In this document: piece after piece, positions 51,104-60,540 of the stretch
How positions within the stretch are numbered: the stretch's first letter is position 1
Layout: every line of letters begins with the position of its first letter
Origin: Synergistaceae bacterium UBA1358
GTDB taxonomy: Bacteria; Synergistota; Synergistia; Synergistales; Synergistaceae
Length of the DNA: 64,000 nt
Assembly (NCBI GenBank): GCA_002306075.1
Contig: DBRW01000030.1
Coordinates: forward strand, 1 to 64,000
Direction: 5' to 3'
Translations under genes and position numbers: made by a program
The notes under the pieces: model-generated
What the model was told of the DNA's origin: nothing
Database searches by the model: none
The model's input: only the letters and a program-made list of their open reading frames with translations

Positions 51104-52390
51104 ATGAAGGGCCGTACAGATGTGATAGTAGGTGTTCAATGGGGAGACGAAGGCAAGGGACGCGTTGTCGACGCCCTTGCGGGAAGATCTGGTGTGGTAG
51201 TCCGCTATCAAGGCGGAGCTAACGCGGGACATACCGTCGTAGTAGAAGACGAAAAGTATGTCTTCCACTTACTCCCCTCGGGGATCCTCTATCCCGGCAA
51301 GCTCTGCGTGATAGGAAACGGTGTTGTGATAGACCCCGAGACCCTCTTTGAGGAGCTCGACGATCTTAAGAAGAGGAACAAACCTCTCGCCAGGCTGCTC
51401 ATAAGCCACGGTGCCCATATAGTCATGCCCTACCACAAACTGCTCGACAGACTGGCCGAGAGCGCAAGGTCGGAGGGCAGCAGGATAGGAACGACGGGAC
51501 GTGGGATTGGCCCGTGCTACTCCGATAAGTTCGGAAGAGTCGGGATAAGGGCCGAGGACCTCGTAAACCCGGACCTGCTCAAAGAGAAGCTGATGATGAA
51601 CATCGAGCAGAAAAATGAGATCCTGACCAAGATCTACGGAGCGGAACCTCTGGAGTTCGATGCTGTATACGAGACTGCACTTGAATGGGGCAAAAGGATG
51701 AAGCCAATGCTGGGCGATGCGTTCCTCGAGATCCACAACGCGCTCGAAGCAGGGATGAACGTCCTCTTCGAGGGCGCGCAGGGGACTCTTCTCGATGTGG
51801 ACCACGGGACATATCCTTTCGTGACGAGCTCCAGCCCCTGTTCAGGCGGCGCCTGCACGGGAGCCGGGATAGGCCCCGGAAGGATCGACCGGGTGATAGG
51901 TGTCACCAAGGCCTACTGCACCAGGGTCGGAGAAGGTCCCTTCCCCACGGAGGACAAGGGAGCACTCGGGGAGCTGCTCAGGACAAGGGGCGGAGAGTTC
52001 GGAGCGACGACGGGACGGCCCAGACGGTGCGGGTGGAACGACCTTGTCGCCGTTGATTACGCAGTAAAGATAAACGGGATAGACGGGCTTGCACTGACAA
52101 AGCTCGATGTCCTCTCGGGATTTGATAAAATTTCCGTATGCACCGCCTACGAGATCGACGGAAAGATCAGAAAGAGCTTCCCGAGCAGCTGTGCCGAGCT
52201 GGCAAAAGCCAGGCCGGTCTTCGAGGAACTCCCCGGGTGGAAAGAGGACATAAGCGGCTGCAGGAGATTCGAGGATCTTCCGGCGGCAGCGCAGGACTAT
52301 ATCAGGTTCATAGAGGATAGGGTGTCCGCTCCAGTGATACTCATAGGTGTTGGTCAGGGAAGGGAAGATACGATCCTCAGAGGCATCTGA
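51104..52390 (+). CDS. purA: Adenylosuccinate synthetase
   Basis: 428 residues. VQWGDEGKGRVVDALAG (GTP P-loop), GGANAGHTV, IGTTGRGIGPCYSDK, EGAQGTLLDVDHGTYPFVTSSS, TTGRPRRCGWNDLVAVDYA and TKLDVLSGFDKI are all present. It joins aspartate to IMP on the way to AMP. GAGGGGT precedes the ATG. Single gene with its own promoter and terminator. Confidence 0.97.
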   Translation: MKGRTDVIVGVQWGDEGKGRVVDALAGRSGVVVRYQGGANAGHTVVVEDEKYVFHLLPSGILYPGKLCVIGNGVVIDPETLFEELDDLKKRNKPLARLLISHGAHIVMPYHKLLDRLAESARSEGSRIGTTGRGIGPCYSDKFGRVGIRAEDLVNPDLLKEKLMMNIEQKNEILTKIYGAEPLEFDAVYETALEWGKRMKPMLGDAFLEIHNALEAGMNVLFEGAQGTLLDVDHGTYPFVTSSSPCSGGACTGAGIGPGRIDRVIGVTKAYCTRVGEGPFPTEDKGALGELLRTRGGEFGATTGRPRRCGWNDLVAVDYAVKINGIDGLALTKLDVLSGFDKISVCTAYEIDGKIRKSFPSSCAELAKARPVFEELPGWKEDISGCRRFEDLPAAAQDYIRFIEDRVSAPVILIGVGQGREDTILRGI

Positions 52391-52467
52391 AGGAACTGCC
52401 GGGGTATTTGGGGATAAGCCCGCGGGATCTGGCGGCAACGAAAGGCACAAACCTCACAGACATATTT

Positions 52468-52504
52468 AAGAGAGCGGAGGCAAACAGCCTCCGCTCTCTT
52501 TTTT
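52468..52504 (+). terminator. Terminator of purA
   Basis: AAGAGAGCGGAGGC (52468-52481) pairs exactly with GCCTCCGCTCTCTT (52487-52500) around AAACA, followed by TTTT. Confidence 0.9.
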
Positions 52505-52574
52505 ATTATAGTCGGCTCAATTGGACACAAAACTGCCAGACGATCAAAGCAGCCGGATACCCGTCTGCACCCGG

Positions 52575-52916
52575 TCAGGGCTCTTTGCTTTCATCTTTTC
52601 TCAGCGCGGTAGCGGGGAGTTCGATTATCTCGCCCTCTTCCTCCTCGTCGGCGTCATCTTGTCCGTTTTCCGAGAACACCGGATCGACACGGATATCTTC
52701 CGTATCGATCACATCGGGGCCTTCCTCCCTGTAAACTTCCCGGGCAAACGGACCGCGCGAGCCTGAAGTATAGATCCTGACCCCGCCGCCGCGCAGCAGC
52801 CCCGCGATTATCATGGCAAAGATGACCATCCCTGCCAATCCCGCAACAAGTATGACCGCGGGGAATGCAAACCCGAATATCAATGTTCCCAGAAGCAGAA
52901 ATATCAGAAGCCTCAT
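52575..52916 (-). CDS. Small membrane protein, unknown function
   Basis: 113 residues. Residues 1-42 form two close hydrophobic segments separated by a short turn (RLLIFLLLGTLIFGFAFPAVIL and AGLAGMVIFAMIIAGLL). The remainder is polar and very acidic (DDADEEEEGEII). It begins 14 bases after the rlmN stop with GGAGAGG upstream, as the last gene of the M20-glyA-rlmN operon. No family recognised. Confidence 0.6.
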   Translation of the reverse strand: MRLLIFLLLGTLIFGFAFPAVILVAGLAGMVIFAMIIAGLLRGGGVRIYTSGSRGPFAREVYREEGPDVIDTEDIRVDPVFSENGQDDADEEEEGEIIELPATALRKDESKEP

Positions 52917-52930
52917 CAGACCTCTCCCCT

Positions 52931-54454
52931 TCAGGACCTCTTCTTCCTTTTATCCTTCGAGGCAGCCCCGGACGCTGTGTTTCTCTTTTTCGGCGCGGAT
53001 CTTTCCTTCGCTTCGGGCCTTGTCGCGGCAGTCCTTTTCGGACCTCTTGCCGACTCTCTGGTCCTTCTTTCTCCCTGCGCTGCGGCGCGGTCATCCGCAC
53101 CGTCACCGGTCCCAGTCCTGTAAACCGGCCTCTCTTCCTTCATTTTACCGCTTCTGTACCTTTCTTTAGGAGGCAGGTCGGTCTTTCTTTTTTTGTCGAA
53201 AGCCAGCCTTCCGGAGCCCCGTTCATCCACGAAGCCGCCGGACGGTTTCGTACCTACGCGCTCTCTTTTCGGCCCGGCATCGTCGGCCACTTTCACGGAA
53301 GGCGAGGGCGCACCGGCTCTTTTCGGCGCAGCGGTCTCCTTCTTCGGAGGACGTGAGGTTTTCTTTGTTCCCTTATCGCCGGGAGCCGTCCTGGGAGCCG
53401 GTTCAAGGATGCTCGGTTCCCCGCCTTTCGTCTTTCTTCTCAACTGCCCGCACGCGGCGTCAATATCGCTCCCGAGCTCTTCCCTTATCTCCGTTTCGAA
53501 ACCGGCAGTCTCGAGTACGGAGCGGAACTTCAGGATATTTTCGGCAGCGGGTCTCTGATAGCGTCCGTCGACGCTGTTGCAGGGGATGAGGTTGACAAAG
53601 ACATGGATGCCCTTCAGATATCGGACCAGCAGCCTGGCATGTTCAACGCTGTCGTTCACTTCCCCGAAAAGGGCGTATTCTATGGTTATCCTGTTTCCCG
53701 TGATCCTCTGGTAGTCCTGCATAGCCTTCCTCAGATCATCAAGAGGGAAGGTCTCATTCACTGGCATCAGAGTACTCCTCAGCTCGTCCTCGGCGGCGTG
53801 CAGCGAGACTGCCAGGCGCACTCCGAGCCCGGATCCCGCAAGTTCAAGTATGCCGGGGACTATCCCGGAGGTCGAAATCGCGATATGCCTGATCCCGAGG
53901 TTTCTCATGCCGGGATCGTTCAGCATCCGCACAGATTTCAGCACGGCCTCGGTGTTGAGGAATGGCTCTCCCATGCCCATGTATACGAGATTGCCTATAT
54001 CACGCCCGACGGCTTTCTCCATGGCAAGGAACTGTCCCGCTATCTCCCCGGCGGAGAGGTTCCTTACATAACCCGAAAGGCCGGTCGCGCAGAACGTGCA
54101 TCCGAGAGGGCATCCCACCTGGGTGGAGATGCAGGCCGTAAGTCTCTCTCCCTGCCTCATGAGCACGGATTCGACGCTCTGTCCGTCCCTGAGCTGCCAA
54201 AGGTATTTTCTCGTGCCGTCCCTCTCCGAGCGCTGCTCCTTTATCAGAAGAGGGAGGGCAAAATCTACCTTTTCCACCAGGGCATCCCTGAGAGATTTCG
54301 AAAGGTTCGTCATCTCTTCGGCATCGAATACCCGTTTCTGCCAGATCCACTGACATATCTGGTCGGCACGGAACCTGGGCTGGCCGAACTCCTTGTCAAA
54401 GAGCTGCGACCATTCGCCCTTATCAAGATCCAAAGCGTAAATTTTGTCGGCCAT
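52931..54454 (-). CDS. rlmN: Dual-specificity RNA methyltransferase RlmN with long basic C-terminal tail
   Basis: 507 residues; the family usually has 340-390. Residues 1-343 are a normal RlmN: radical-SAM cluster C115-x3-C119-x2-C122 (GCPLGCTFCATG), YMGMGEPFLN, SLHAAEDELRSTLMP, and the two methyl-transfer cysteines at 108 (TACIS) and 335 (IDAACGQLRR). Residues 344-507 form a low-complexity tail rich in Lys, Arg, Pro, Ala, Glu and Gly with no Cys or Trp. It methylates A2503 of 23S rRNA and A37 of some tRNAs. The start shares one base with the glyA stop. The tail is in frame and uninterrupted. Confidence 0.93.
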   Translation of the reverse strand: MADKIYALDLDKGEWSQLFDKEFGQPRFRADQICQWIWQKRVFDAEEMTNLSKSLRDALVEKVDFALPLLIKEQRSERDGTRKYLWQLRDGQSVESVLMRQGERLTACISTQVGCPLGCTFCATGLSGYVRNLSAGEIAGQFLAMEKAVGRDIGNLVYMGMGEPFLNTEAVLKSVRMLNDPGMRNLGIRHIAISTSGIVPGILELAGSGLGVRLAVSLHAAEDELRSTLMPVNETFPLDDLRKAMQDYQRITGNRITIEYALFGEVNDSVEHARLLVRYLKGIHVFVNLIPCNSVDGRYQRPAAENILKFRSVLETAGFETEIREELGSDIDAACGQLRRKTKGGEPSILEPAPRTAPGDKGTKKTSRPPKKETAAPKRAGAPSPSVKVADDAGPKRERVGTKPSGGFVDERGSGRLAFDKKRKTDLPPKERYRSGKMKEERPVYRTGTGDGADDRAAAQGERRTRESARGPKRTAATRPEAKERSAPKKRNTASGAASKDKRKKRS

Positions 54455-55728
54455 TAATTTGCCCAGGGCTCGGCAAGGTCGGGGTAGAGCGGGAATTCTT
54501 CCGTAAGTGCTGCCATGCCGGCCTTTACTTCTTTCTTTATATCTTCGTTGTCGGGAGCGGAAAGGACCTTGTCGATCGCATCGGCGATCGCTTCCATCTC
54601 GGTCTCCTTCATTCCCCTCGTAGTCACAGCCGCTGTCCCGAGCCTCACGCCGCTCGTGACCATCGGTTTGGCGGGGTCAAAGGGTATCATGTTCTTGTTC
54701 GCGGTTATGCCCACCTCTCCAAGAAGGACTTCCGCCTCTTTGCCCGTCACGTTCCGCGAACGTACGTCGAGCAGGATGAGATGGTTGTCCGTACCTCCCG
54801 AAACAAGACGGAAACCTCTCTCAGTAAGTGCTTTTGCAAGGGCCGAGGCATTGCTTACGACCTGTGCGGCGTATTTTTTGAATTCATCTGTGCCGGCGAG
54901 CATGAAAGTGACTGCCTTGCCTGCTATCGAATGGACCAGCGGACCTCCCTGTATTCCCGGGAATACTGTCTTGTCAAGGAGCTGGGCGTACTCTTTTTTG
55001 CAGAGGACGAAGGCTCCCCTTGTGCCTCTGAGCGTCTTGTGGGATGTCGAACTCACGTAATCGGAGTAGGGAGTGGGGTTCGGGTGTACGCCGCCCGCCA
55101 CAAGACCCGCTATGTGGGCCATGTCCACAAGCAGTACCGCGCCGACCTCGTCTGCGATCGCCCTGAAACGGGCAAAATCTATGAATCGGGGGTAGGCGCT
55201 CGCACCCGCGACTATCAGCTTGGGCCTGGTCTCCTTCGCAAGCCTCTCGACCTCGTCGTAGTCTATCGTCTCTGTCTCCCTGCTGACCCCGTAGCCGACT
55301 ATGTTGTAGAAACGGCCCGAGAAGTTCACGGGGTGGCCGTGAGAAAGGTGTCCGCCGTGGTCAAGCTTCATCGAAAGAACGGTGTCTCCGGGTTCGACTG
55401 TCGCGAAGAATACCGCCTGGTTTGCGCTCGCACCCGCATGGGGCTGGACGTTTGCATGGTCGGAGCCGAATAGCTCACATGCCCTTTTGACCGCAATCTC
55501 CTCTATCTGCTCGACGAATTTGCATCCTCCGTAGTACTTTTTGTATGGATAACCTTCCGCGTATTTATTCGTGAGTATCGATCCCTGTATCTCGAGCAGG
55601 GCACGGGGAACGAAATTTTCCGATGCGATCAGCTCTATATGGACCCTCTGCCTGTCAAGTTCGCTCTTTGTAAGTCCGTATATCTGCTGATCGAGGCTTT
55701 TAAGCGTCTCTGTCATTATTTTATTCAT
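54454..55728 (-). CDS. glyA: Serine hydroxymethyltransferase
   Basis: 424 residues from ATG 55728 (AGGAG eight bases upstream). PLP fold-type [46 protein letters not shown] and the PLP lysine in [15 protein letters not shown]. It interconverts serine and glycine with tetrahydrofolate. Its stop overlaps the rlmN start. Coupling of glyA with an M20 amidohydrolase upstream suggests serine/glycine and one-carbon supply from nitrogen compounds, though housekeeping is enough to explain it. Confidence 0.96.
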   Translation of the reverse strand: MNKIMTETLKSLDQQIYGLTKSELDRQRVHIELIASENFVPRALLEIQGSILTNKYAEGYPYKKYYGGCKFVEQIEEIAVKRACELFGSDHANVQPHAGASANQAVFFATVEPGDTVLSMKLDHGGHLSHGHPVNFSGRFYNIVGYGVSRETETIDYDEVERLAKETRPKLIVAGASAYPRFIDFARFRAIADEVGAVLLVDMAHIAGLVAGGVHPNPTPYSDYVSSTSHKTLRGTRGAFVLCKKEYAQLLDKTVFPGIQGGPLVHSIAGKAVTFMLAGTDEFKKYAAQVVSNASALAKALTERGFRLVSGGTDNHLILLDVRSRNVTGKEAEVLLGEVGITANKNMIPFDPAKPMVTSGVRLGTAAVTTRGMKETEMEAIADAIDKVLSAPDNEDIKKEVKAGMAALTEEFPLYPDLAEPWAN

Positions 55729-55770
55729 CAATTGCACTCCTTTTTTCTTATTATCTGTCCCATCTCTGCA

Positions 55771-57009
55771 TTATACCAGTTCAAGGACTGAATGAAGGAG
55801 AACATTACAGCCGTTCTCCAGGTCTTCGGCTTCGGTCCATTCTTCGGGACAGTGGCTCCTGCCGTCCTTCGAGGGCACGAATATCATCACTGTGGGACAG
55901 AATGGGGATAGGAATTGTGCGTCATGCGATGCCCCGCTCACCATCCTCTTTGATGCGAGCCCGAGCCTGGCGGACACTCTCTCCGCGAGCTCGACCATCC
56001 CGGAGTCAAAAACCACTGCAGGGGCCTCCGCGACCTTCCTGAAATTATATTTCAGACCCCGTTTTTCCGCGCAGGCCGTGATAAGTCTTTCGATCTCCCC
56101 TTTGCCCTCCTCGAAAAGGCTCTTTTCAAACTGTCTGAAATCGAGGGTGAAGGAACATTTCCCGGGGATTATGTTGATGATGTCAGGTTTTGGGGAAATC
56201 TTTCCCATAGTTGCAACGCTCCCGTTTCCTAGGCGCAGGGCAAGTTTCTCGGCTTCGGCCGCCAGTTCCGCGACCCCAAGGAGCGCGTCCTTCCTCATAT
56301 CCATGGGAGTTGAACCGGCATGGTTCGACTCCCCGCAATATTCCCCAGCCCACCATGCAAGTCCCTGTATGCCCCTGACAACTCCTATCGGCAGGCCTTC
56401 GGCATACAGTCTCGGTCCCTGCTCGATGTGCAGTTCGATGTAGCGGCCCGCGCGAACGGTCCCGCTGCCCCTGTAGCCGATGCGGTCAAGCTCGTCAGCG
56501 GCTGTCAGGCCGTTTTCGTCCTTCGACGACAGAAGTTCCTCAAGGCCGACCGTACCGGTATAGAAGAGGCTTCCCATCATATCGGGCTGGAAACGCGCCC
56601 CCTCCTCATTAGTAAAAGCCGCCAAAGCCAGGGGCTTTCTTGTCCTGACCTTGTTCTCGTTCAGTGTCCTTATCACTTCCAGGCCCCCAAAGACTCCATA
56701 TACGCCGTCGAACATACCGGCATCCCTTACAGTGTCTATGTGGGAACCCACCATCACAGGAAGTTCCGAAGGGTCGGTCCCTTCCCTTACCCCGAAAATG
56801 TTGCCGATCTGGTCGATCTTTACATCTAGGCCTTCCTCGTGCATCCACCTGCACAGAAGATCACGGCCCTTTTTGTCCGCATCGCTCAGTGCAAGTCTCG
56901 TACGTCCGCCGGTCTCGGGGTCGAAGCCGATCGATCCCATCTCTTTTATGGAACTGACGAGCCTTTCTCCGTTGATCCTCAGATCCGGCCTTCCTTTATC
57001 ATCATTCAT
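55771..57009 (-). CDS. M20-family amidohydrolase (N-carbamoyl-amino acid hydrolase/allantoate amidohydrolase type)
   Basis: 412 residues. Zinc-site motifs of the HyuC/AllC group: GSHIDTVRDAGMFDGVYG, FTNEEGARFQPDMMGS, IELHIEQGPRLYAEG and SGASHDAQFLSPFCPT. The dimerisation domain occupies about 215-330. It should hydrolyse an N-carbamoyl group or ureide to release ammonia and CO2. Neither a hydantoinase nor an allantoinase lies next to it; a TIM-barrel amidohydrolase is divergent from it. It is 42 bases upstream of glyA. The substrate is uncertain. Confidence 0.88.
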   Translation of the reverse strand: MNDDKGRPDLRINGERLVSSIKEMGSIGFDPETGGRTRLALSDADKKGRDLLCRWMHEEGLDVKIDQIGNIFGVREGTDPSELPVMVGSHIDTVRDAGMFDGVYGVFGGLEVIRTLNENKVRTRKPLALAAFTNEEGARFQPDMMGSLFYTGTVGLEELLSSKDENGLTAADELDRIGYRGSGTVRAGRYIELHIEQGPRLYAEGLPIGVVRGIQGLAWWAGEYCGESNHAGSTPMDMRKDALLGVAELAAEAEKLALRLGNGSVATMGKISPKPDIINIIPGKCSFTLDFRQFEKSLFEEGKGEIERLITACAEKRGLKYNFRKVAEAPAVVFDSGMVELAERVSARLGLASKRMVSGASHDAQFLSPFCPTVMIFVPSKDGRSHCPEEWTEAEDLENGCNVLLHSVLELV

Positions 57010-57041
57010 TTTTAGTCCTCCCCGAACTTCATCTGTGTATA

Positions 57042-57069
57042 ATTATGGCTTACAGGTATAAAATTGCAA
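57042..57069 (-). promoter_or_regulatory. Promoter for the M20-glyA-rlmN operon
   Basis: Minus strand TTGCAA (57069-57064), 16 bases, CATAAT (57047-57042). The divergent amidohydrolase must be transcribed from the same 95-base gap. Confidence 0.45.
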
Positions 57070-57103
57070 ATATCTATATGCCTATAATTGGGGAGGGCTT
57101 GAC

Positions 57104-57967
57104 CTGGATATCATCGACGCGCATGTGCACATTTACCCGCCGGAGATCGAACGGGATCGGGATAAGATCTCTGAGAGGGAGCCTTGGTTCAAAGGCATGG
57201 TGAATTCAAAGGTTCACAGATGGGGGACCGCGGAATCACTCATAAGCCACATGGATCGGCATAATATCAGCTCGTCCTTCGTAACGGGCTTCGCTTTCCG
57301 GGATCAGGGCCTTTGCAGGATAATGAACGACTATGTGCTCGACGCGGCGTCGAGATACCGCGGCAGGATCGTACCTCTCGCTGTCGTCTCTCCATGTGCC
57401 AAAGGCGCTTCTGAGGAGATACTGCGCTGTGCCGAACTCGGCGCGGCAGGTGTCGGGGAGCTCTTTCCTGACGGACAGGAACTGGACATATCCGATGCCG
57501 GACAGACATGGAGGATGGTCGGGACCTGCATGGAGGCGGGGATGTTCATAATGTTCCACACTGCGGAACAGGTCGGACATCAATATGTCGGGAAGGGACG
57601 CACCGGAGCGACAGAGGCCGCGGCTTTCTGCATGAACCACCCGCAGGCGAGGGTGGTATTCGCACACTTTGGCGGAGGCCTGTGGGCTTACGAATCCATG
57701 CCGGAGATGAAGCTTGCCCTGTCGAACGCCTATTATGACACCGCGGCATGGCCATGGCTCTACGATCACCGGGTGATCGAAGGCATCTTCGCTTCGGGTG
57801 CGGGGAATAAGATACTTTTCGGCACAGACTGGCCGATACTGGAATATCCGAGGTACGAGACGATCGTTGACCGAACCTCCCTTACCGAAGAACAGAGGTC
57901 TTTGCTGCTTAGCAAAAACGCGCAGGACCTTCTTGCAAGAACAAAGAAAAGTGCGGGTGACCTGTAG
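57104..57967 (+). CDS. TIM-barrel amidohydrolase (amidohydro_2 type), CTG start
   Basis: 287 residues if translation starts at CTG 57104. GGGGAGGG lies six bases upstream, and the protein then begins DIIDAHVHIYPPE, supplying the metal-binding H-x-H of the family. Between the upstream in-frame stop (57059) and this codon there is no ATG, GTG or TTG. The next GTG (57125) would fall within the HxH and destroy the site. Later metal ligands: FHTAEQVGHQ, VVFAHFGGGLWAYE and FGTDWPI. Relatives hydrolyse or decarboxylate small carboxylates or lactones. Divergent from an M20 amidohydrolase. Confidence 0.82.
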   Translation: MDIIDAHVHIYPPEIERDRDKISEREPWFKGMVNSKVHRWGTAESLISHMDRHNISSSFVTGFAFRDQGLCRIMNDYVLDAASRYRGRIVPLAVVSPCAKGASEEILRCAELGAAGVGELFPDGQELDISDAGQTWRMVGTCMEAGMFIMFHTAEQVGHQYVGKGRTGATEAAAFCMNHPQARVVFAHFGGGLWAYESMPEMKLALSNAYYDTAAWPWLYDHRVIEGIFASGAGNKILFGTDWPILEYPRYETIVDRTSLTEEQRSLLLSKNAQDLLARTKKSAGDL

Positions 57968-57988
57968 ATCGGCCTCCCGCACTTTTTT
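57947..57988. terminator. Bidirectional terminator between the amidohydrolase and glnN
   Basis: AAAAGTGCGGG (57947-57957) pairs exactly with CCCGCACTTTT (57976-57986), followed by TT; reading the other way the tail is TTTTCTTTG. The stop codon of the amidohydrolase lies in the loop. Confidence 0.8.
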
Positions 57989-58009
57989 ACGTGTATCTTT
58001 ACGATCCGT

Positions 58010-60142
58010 CTAGGCAGAGAGGGAGAGCAGCGAGCGGTAGTTCGGATATGCCATGTTCTCCGCGGACATGTATACTTCGACCGAATCAGCGATCTTTCTT
58101 ATCTCAGCCATAAGCGGCACAGCCTCGTTGACCAGCGCATCAGCGTGTTCCCTGAGGCTCAGCTTGGACATCCTCTCCTTCATCTCCACAAGCTCTTTCG
58201 TTTTTTCCATCAGGTCTATCTTTGCTTTGGCAAGCTTTGCTATGTGCTTCTTCCATGCATCGGCGCCCTCAAGCCCGCAGTCGCACACGGATGAGAACGA
58301 ACTGCTCTCAAGGAGGATCTGCTTTGATATCGCAGGCAGTATGCCTTCCCAGATCATGTCACGGAGGACGGACATTTCGATCTCGATGCTCTTGACGAAG
58401 GACTCCATCCTTATCACATAGAAGGACTCCATCTCTTTTTTCTTGAAGATGCCCAGTTCCTCAAGCATCGTCAGGGTCTTGGGCTCCATGAAAAGATCGA
58501 TGCCTTCAGGGATCGTCTTTGCTTTCACTATGCCCCTGCGCTCAGCCTCGGCATGCCATTCGGCTGAGTATGCATCCCCTTCGAACCGGATCTTCCTGCT
58601 CATAACGGATACCTCGCGGATGGTACAGAGAGCCGCTTCTATGGCATCTTCACCCTTGTTGATGCGTTCCTCGAATATACTGATGAATTTTTCCAGACCC
58701 GCGGCCCATACAGAGAATATCGCCGTCACAGGAAGCGCGATCGCCTGCGAGGCACCGGGCGCGCGGAATTCGAACTTGTTCCCCGTGAAGGCGACAGGGC
58801 TGGTCCTGTTCCTGTCGCTGTCGAATGCGATTATCTCCGGGAGTTTTGAGAGACCCAAGTCCACCGTGTTTTTTGCCGGCATGTCGCTGCCGCAGTTGCC
58901 GTCTTCTATCTCACGGATTATCTTGTCTATCGCTCCTCCCAGATATACGCTGATGATGCTCGGGGGAGCCTCATGGCCTCCCAGCCTGTACATGTTGCCC
59001 GGTGTCGATACGGAGGCCTGGAGCAGGCCCGAGTATTCAGCAACCCCAAGAACGAAGGAAGAGAGGAAAGATAAGAATATAATGTTCTTCCTCTGATTCG
59101 AAGAGGGCTTGAGCAGGTTTCTTCCCTCGCTGTCCTGGAGCGAGAAGTTGACGTGCTTGCCGCTTCCGTTCATATCCATGAAAGGCTTTTCGTGGAAGAG
59201 GAGACGAAGTTCATGCTGACGGGCCATCTTCCTCATCGTCTCCATGATAAGCTGGTTCTGGTCACAGGCAAGGTTCGCCTCCGCAAAATTGGGGGCAAAT
59301 TCAAACTGGCACCTTGCCACCTCGTTGTGCCTGGTTGCCAGACCTACGCCGAGCCTCGCGAGGTCCCTCTGCACATCTTCCATGTAGGCAAGGACCCTTG
59401 TCGGGATCGAGCCGAAGTAATGGTCCTCCATCTTCTGGTCCTTTGGGGGCGGGGATCCCAGAAGGGTCCTGCCGCAGAAGCGGATATCCGTCCTCTTCTG
59501 CGCACGGGGCCTGTCGAGCAGGAAAAATTCTTGTTCTCCGCCGACTGTGGCTCGCACATACCTGACGCCCCTGTTTCCGAACAGCTTGAGCATCTTGAGA
59601 GCGCGGCTCTCGACCGCTTCCACCGAACGGAGGAGGTAGGTCTTGAGGTCCAGCGGTGTTCCGTCGTATGCGAGGAAGACCGAAGGTATGCAGAGAGTAC
59701 CGCCCTTGGGACTTTTGATTATGAATGCCGGGCTCGTGGGATCCCATGCGCTGTAACCCCTGGCTTCGAACGTGCTCCTGGTCCCGCCTGAAGGGAATGA
59801 GGAAGCATCCGGCTCGCTCTGCATCAGGTCCTGGCCCCTGAATGATTCAAGGGGGAAACCGTTCTCGTCTGCCATCACGAATGCGGTGTGCTTTTCCGCG
59901 GTAAGTTCAGTCAGAGGATGGAACCAGTGTGCCCAGTGACTTGCCCCGTTGCTCACGGCCCAGTCCTTCATTGCCAGGGCCACAGTATCAGCTATGCCTG
60001 AATCAAGCTTCTGACGGCCTTCGATGGCACCCACCAGGCTTTCGTATACGTCCCTGGGAAGACGCTGCTTCATGGCCTTCTGGTCGAAGACGAGCGATCC
60101 GTAAATATCTCTCATTTTGGGAAATTCTTTTGCCTCCTGCAT
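58010..60142 (-). CDS. glnN: Glutamine synthetase type III
   Basis: 710 residues from ATG 60142 (GGAGG eight bases upstream; a TTG 15 bases earlier is unlikely). Type III order: GSIII N-terminal domain with HWFHPLTELTAEKHTAF, GGEQEFFLLDR, RHNEVARCQFEFAPNF, DMNGSGKHVNFSLQDS, GGHEAPPSIISVYLGGAI, then a helical C-terminal domain ending PNYRSLLSLSA. It assimilates ammonia into glutamine. GSIII is typical of Bacteroidetes and assorted anaerobes. No adenylylation site of the GSI-beta type. Confidence 0.95.
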   Translation of the reverse strand: MQEAKEFPKMRDIYGSLVFDQKAMKQRLPRDVYESLVGAIEGRQKLDSGIADTVALAMKDWAVSNGASHWAHWFHPLTELTAEKHTAFVMADENGFPLESFRGQDLMQSEPDASSFPSGGTRSTFEARGYSAWDPTSPAFIIKSPKGGTLCIPSVFLAYDGTPLDLKTYLLRSVEAVESRALKMLKLFGNRGVRYVRATVGGEQEFFLLDRPRAQKRTDIRFCGRTLLGSPPPKDQKMEDHYFGSIPTRVLAYMEDVQRDLARLGVGLATRHNEVARCQFEFAPNFAEANLACDQNQLIMETMRKMARQHELRLLFHEKPFMDMNGSGKHVNFSLQDSEGRNLLKPSSNQRKNIIFLSFLSSFVLGVAEYSGLLQASVSTPGNMYRLGGHEAPPSIISVYLGGAIDKIIREIEDGNCGSDMPAKNTVDLGLSKLPEIIAFDSDRNRTSPVAFTGNKFEFRAPGASQAIALPVTAIFSVWAAGLEKFISIFEERINKGEDAIEAALCTIREVSVMSRKIRFEGDAYSAEWHAEAERRGIVKAKTIPEGIDLFMEPKTLTMLEELGIFKKKEMESFYVIRMESFVKSIEIEMSVLRDMIWEGILPAISKQILLESSSFSSVCDCGLEGADAWKKHIAKLAKAKIDLMEKTKELVEMKERMSKLSLREHADALVNEAVPLMAEIRKIADSVEVYMSAENMAYPNYRSLLSLSA

Positions 60143-60540
60143 CCGACACACCTCCAAAATATTGGATGAATGAAAAAATCACTGTTGCGTTATATCATTT
60201 TTTAAGCAACTTTGCAAGCGTATTTTCGTGCTTAAGCTCTCATTATAATTTACAAAAACTATAAATTTTATATTTTATGCATAGTCAGATGGGTTATTAG
60301 GAAAATTCCTGCGTTCATCGTCAAAAAAGGAGATGGTATTTTTTATCAGAAAAGTGTATAAAAGACTGGTGTTTGAATTAAAACACATACTGGTCAAAAT
60401 GTTGGATCCTCAGACATCGCCTTATAATTTCCGGTCAAGAAGTATCTGATTTTTCTAACAAAAGGTGTTTTAAGGTTATATTTTTATTTATAAAAGTACA
60501 TTCTGACAGGGAGATCGAAAATCATCGGAGGTGTTTGGTA
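60143..60540. other. AT-rich intergenic region between glnN and the Ntn hydrolase
   Basis: 398 bases, no gene seen. It carries the glnN promoter region; TATAAT on the minus strand at 60247-60242 is the best -10 but lacks a good -35. There is also a dyad TTAAGCA (60202-60208) / TGCTTAA (60229-60235) that could fold in the glnN leader. Nothing else is recognised. Confidence 0.4.

Noticed and set aside
57125..57967. GTG start for the amidohydrolase
   Set aside because: Would remove the DAH part of the metal-binding site and has no ribosome site at proper spacing.
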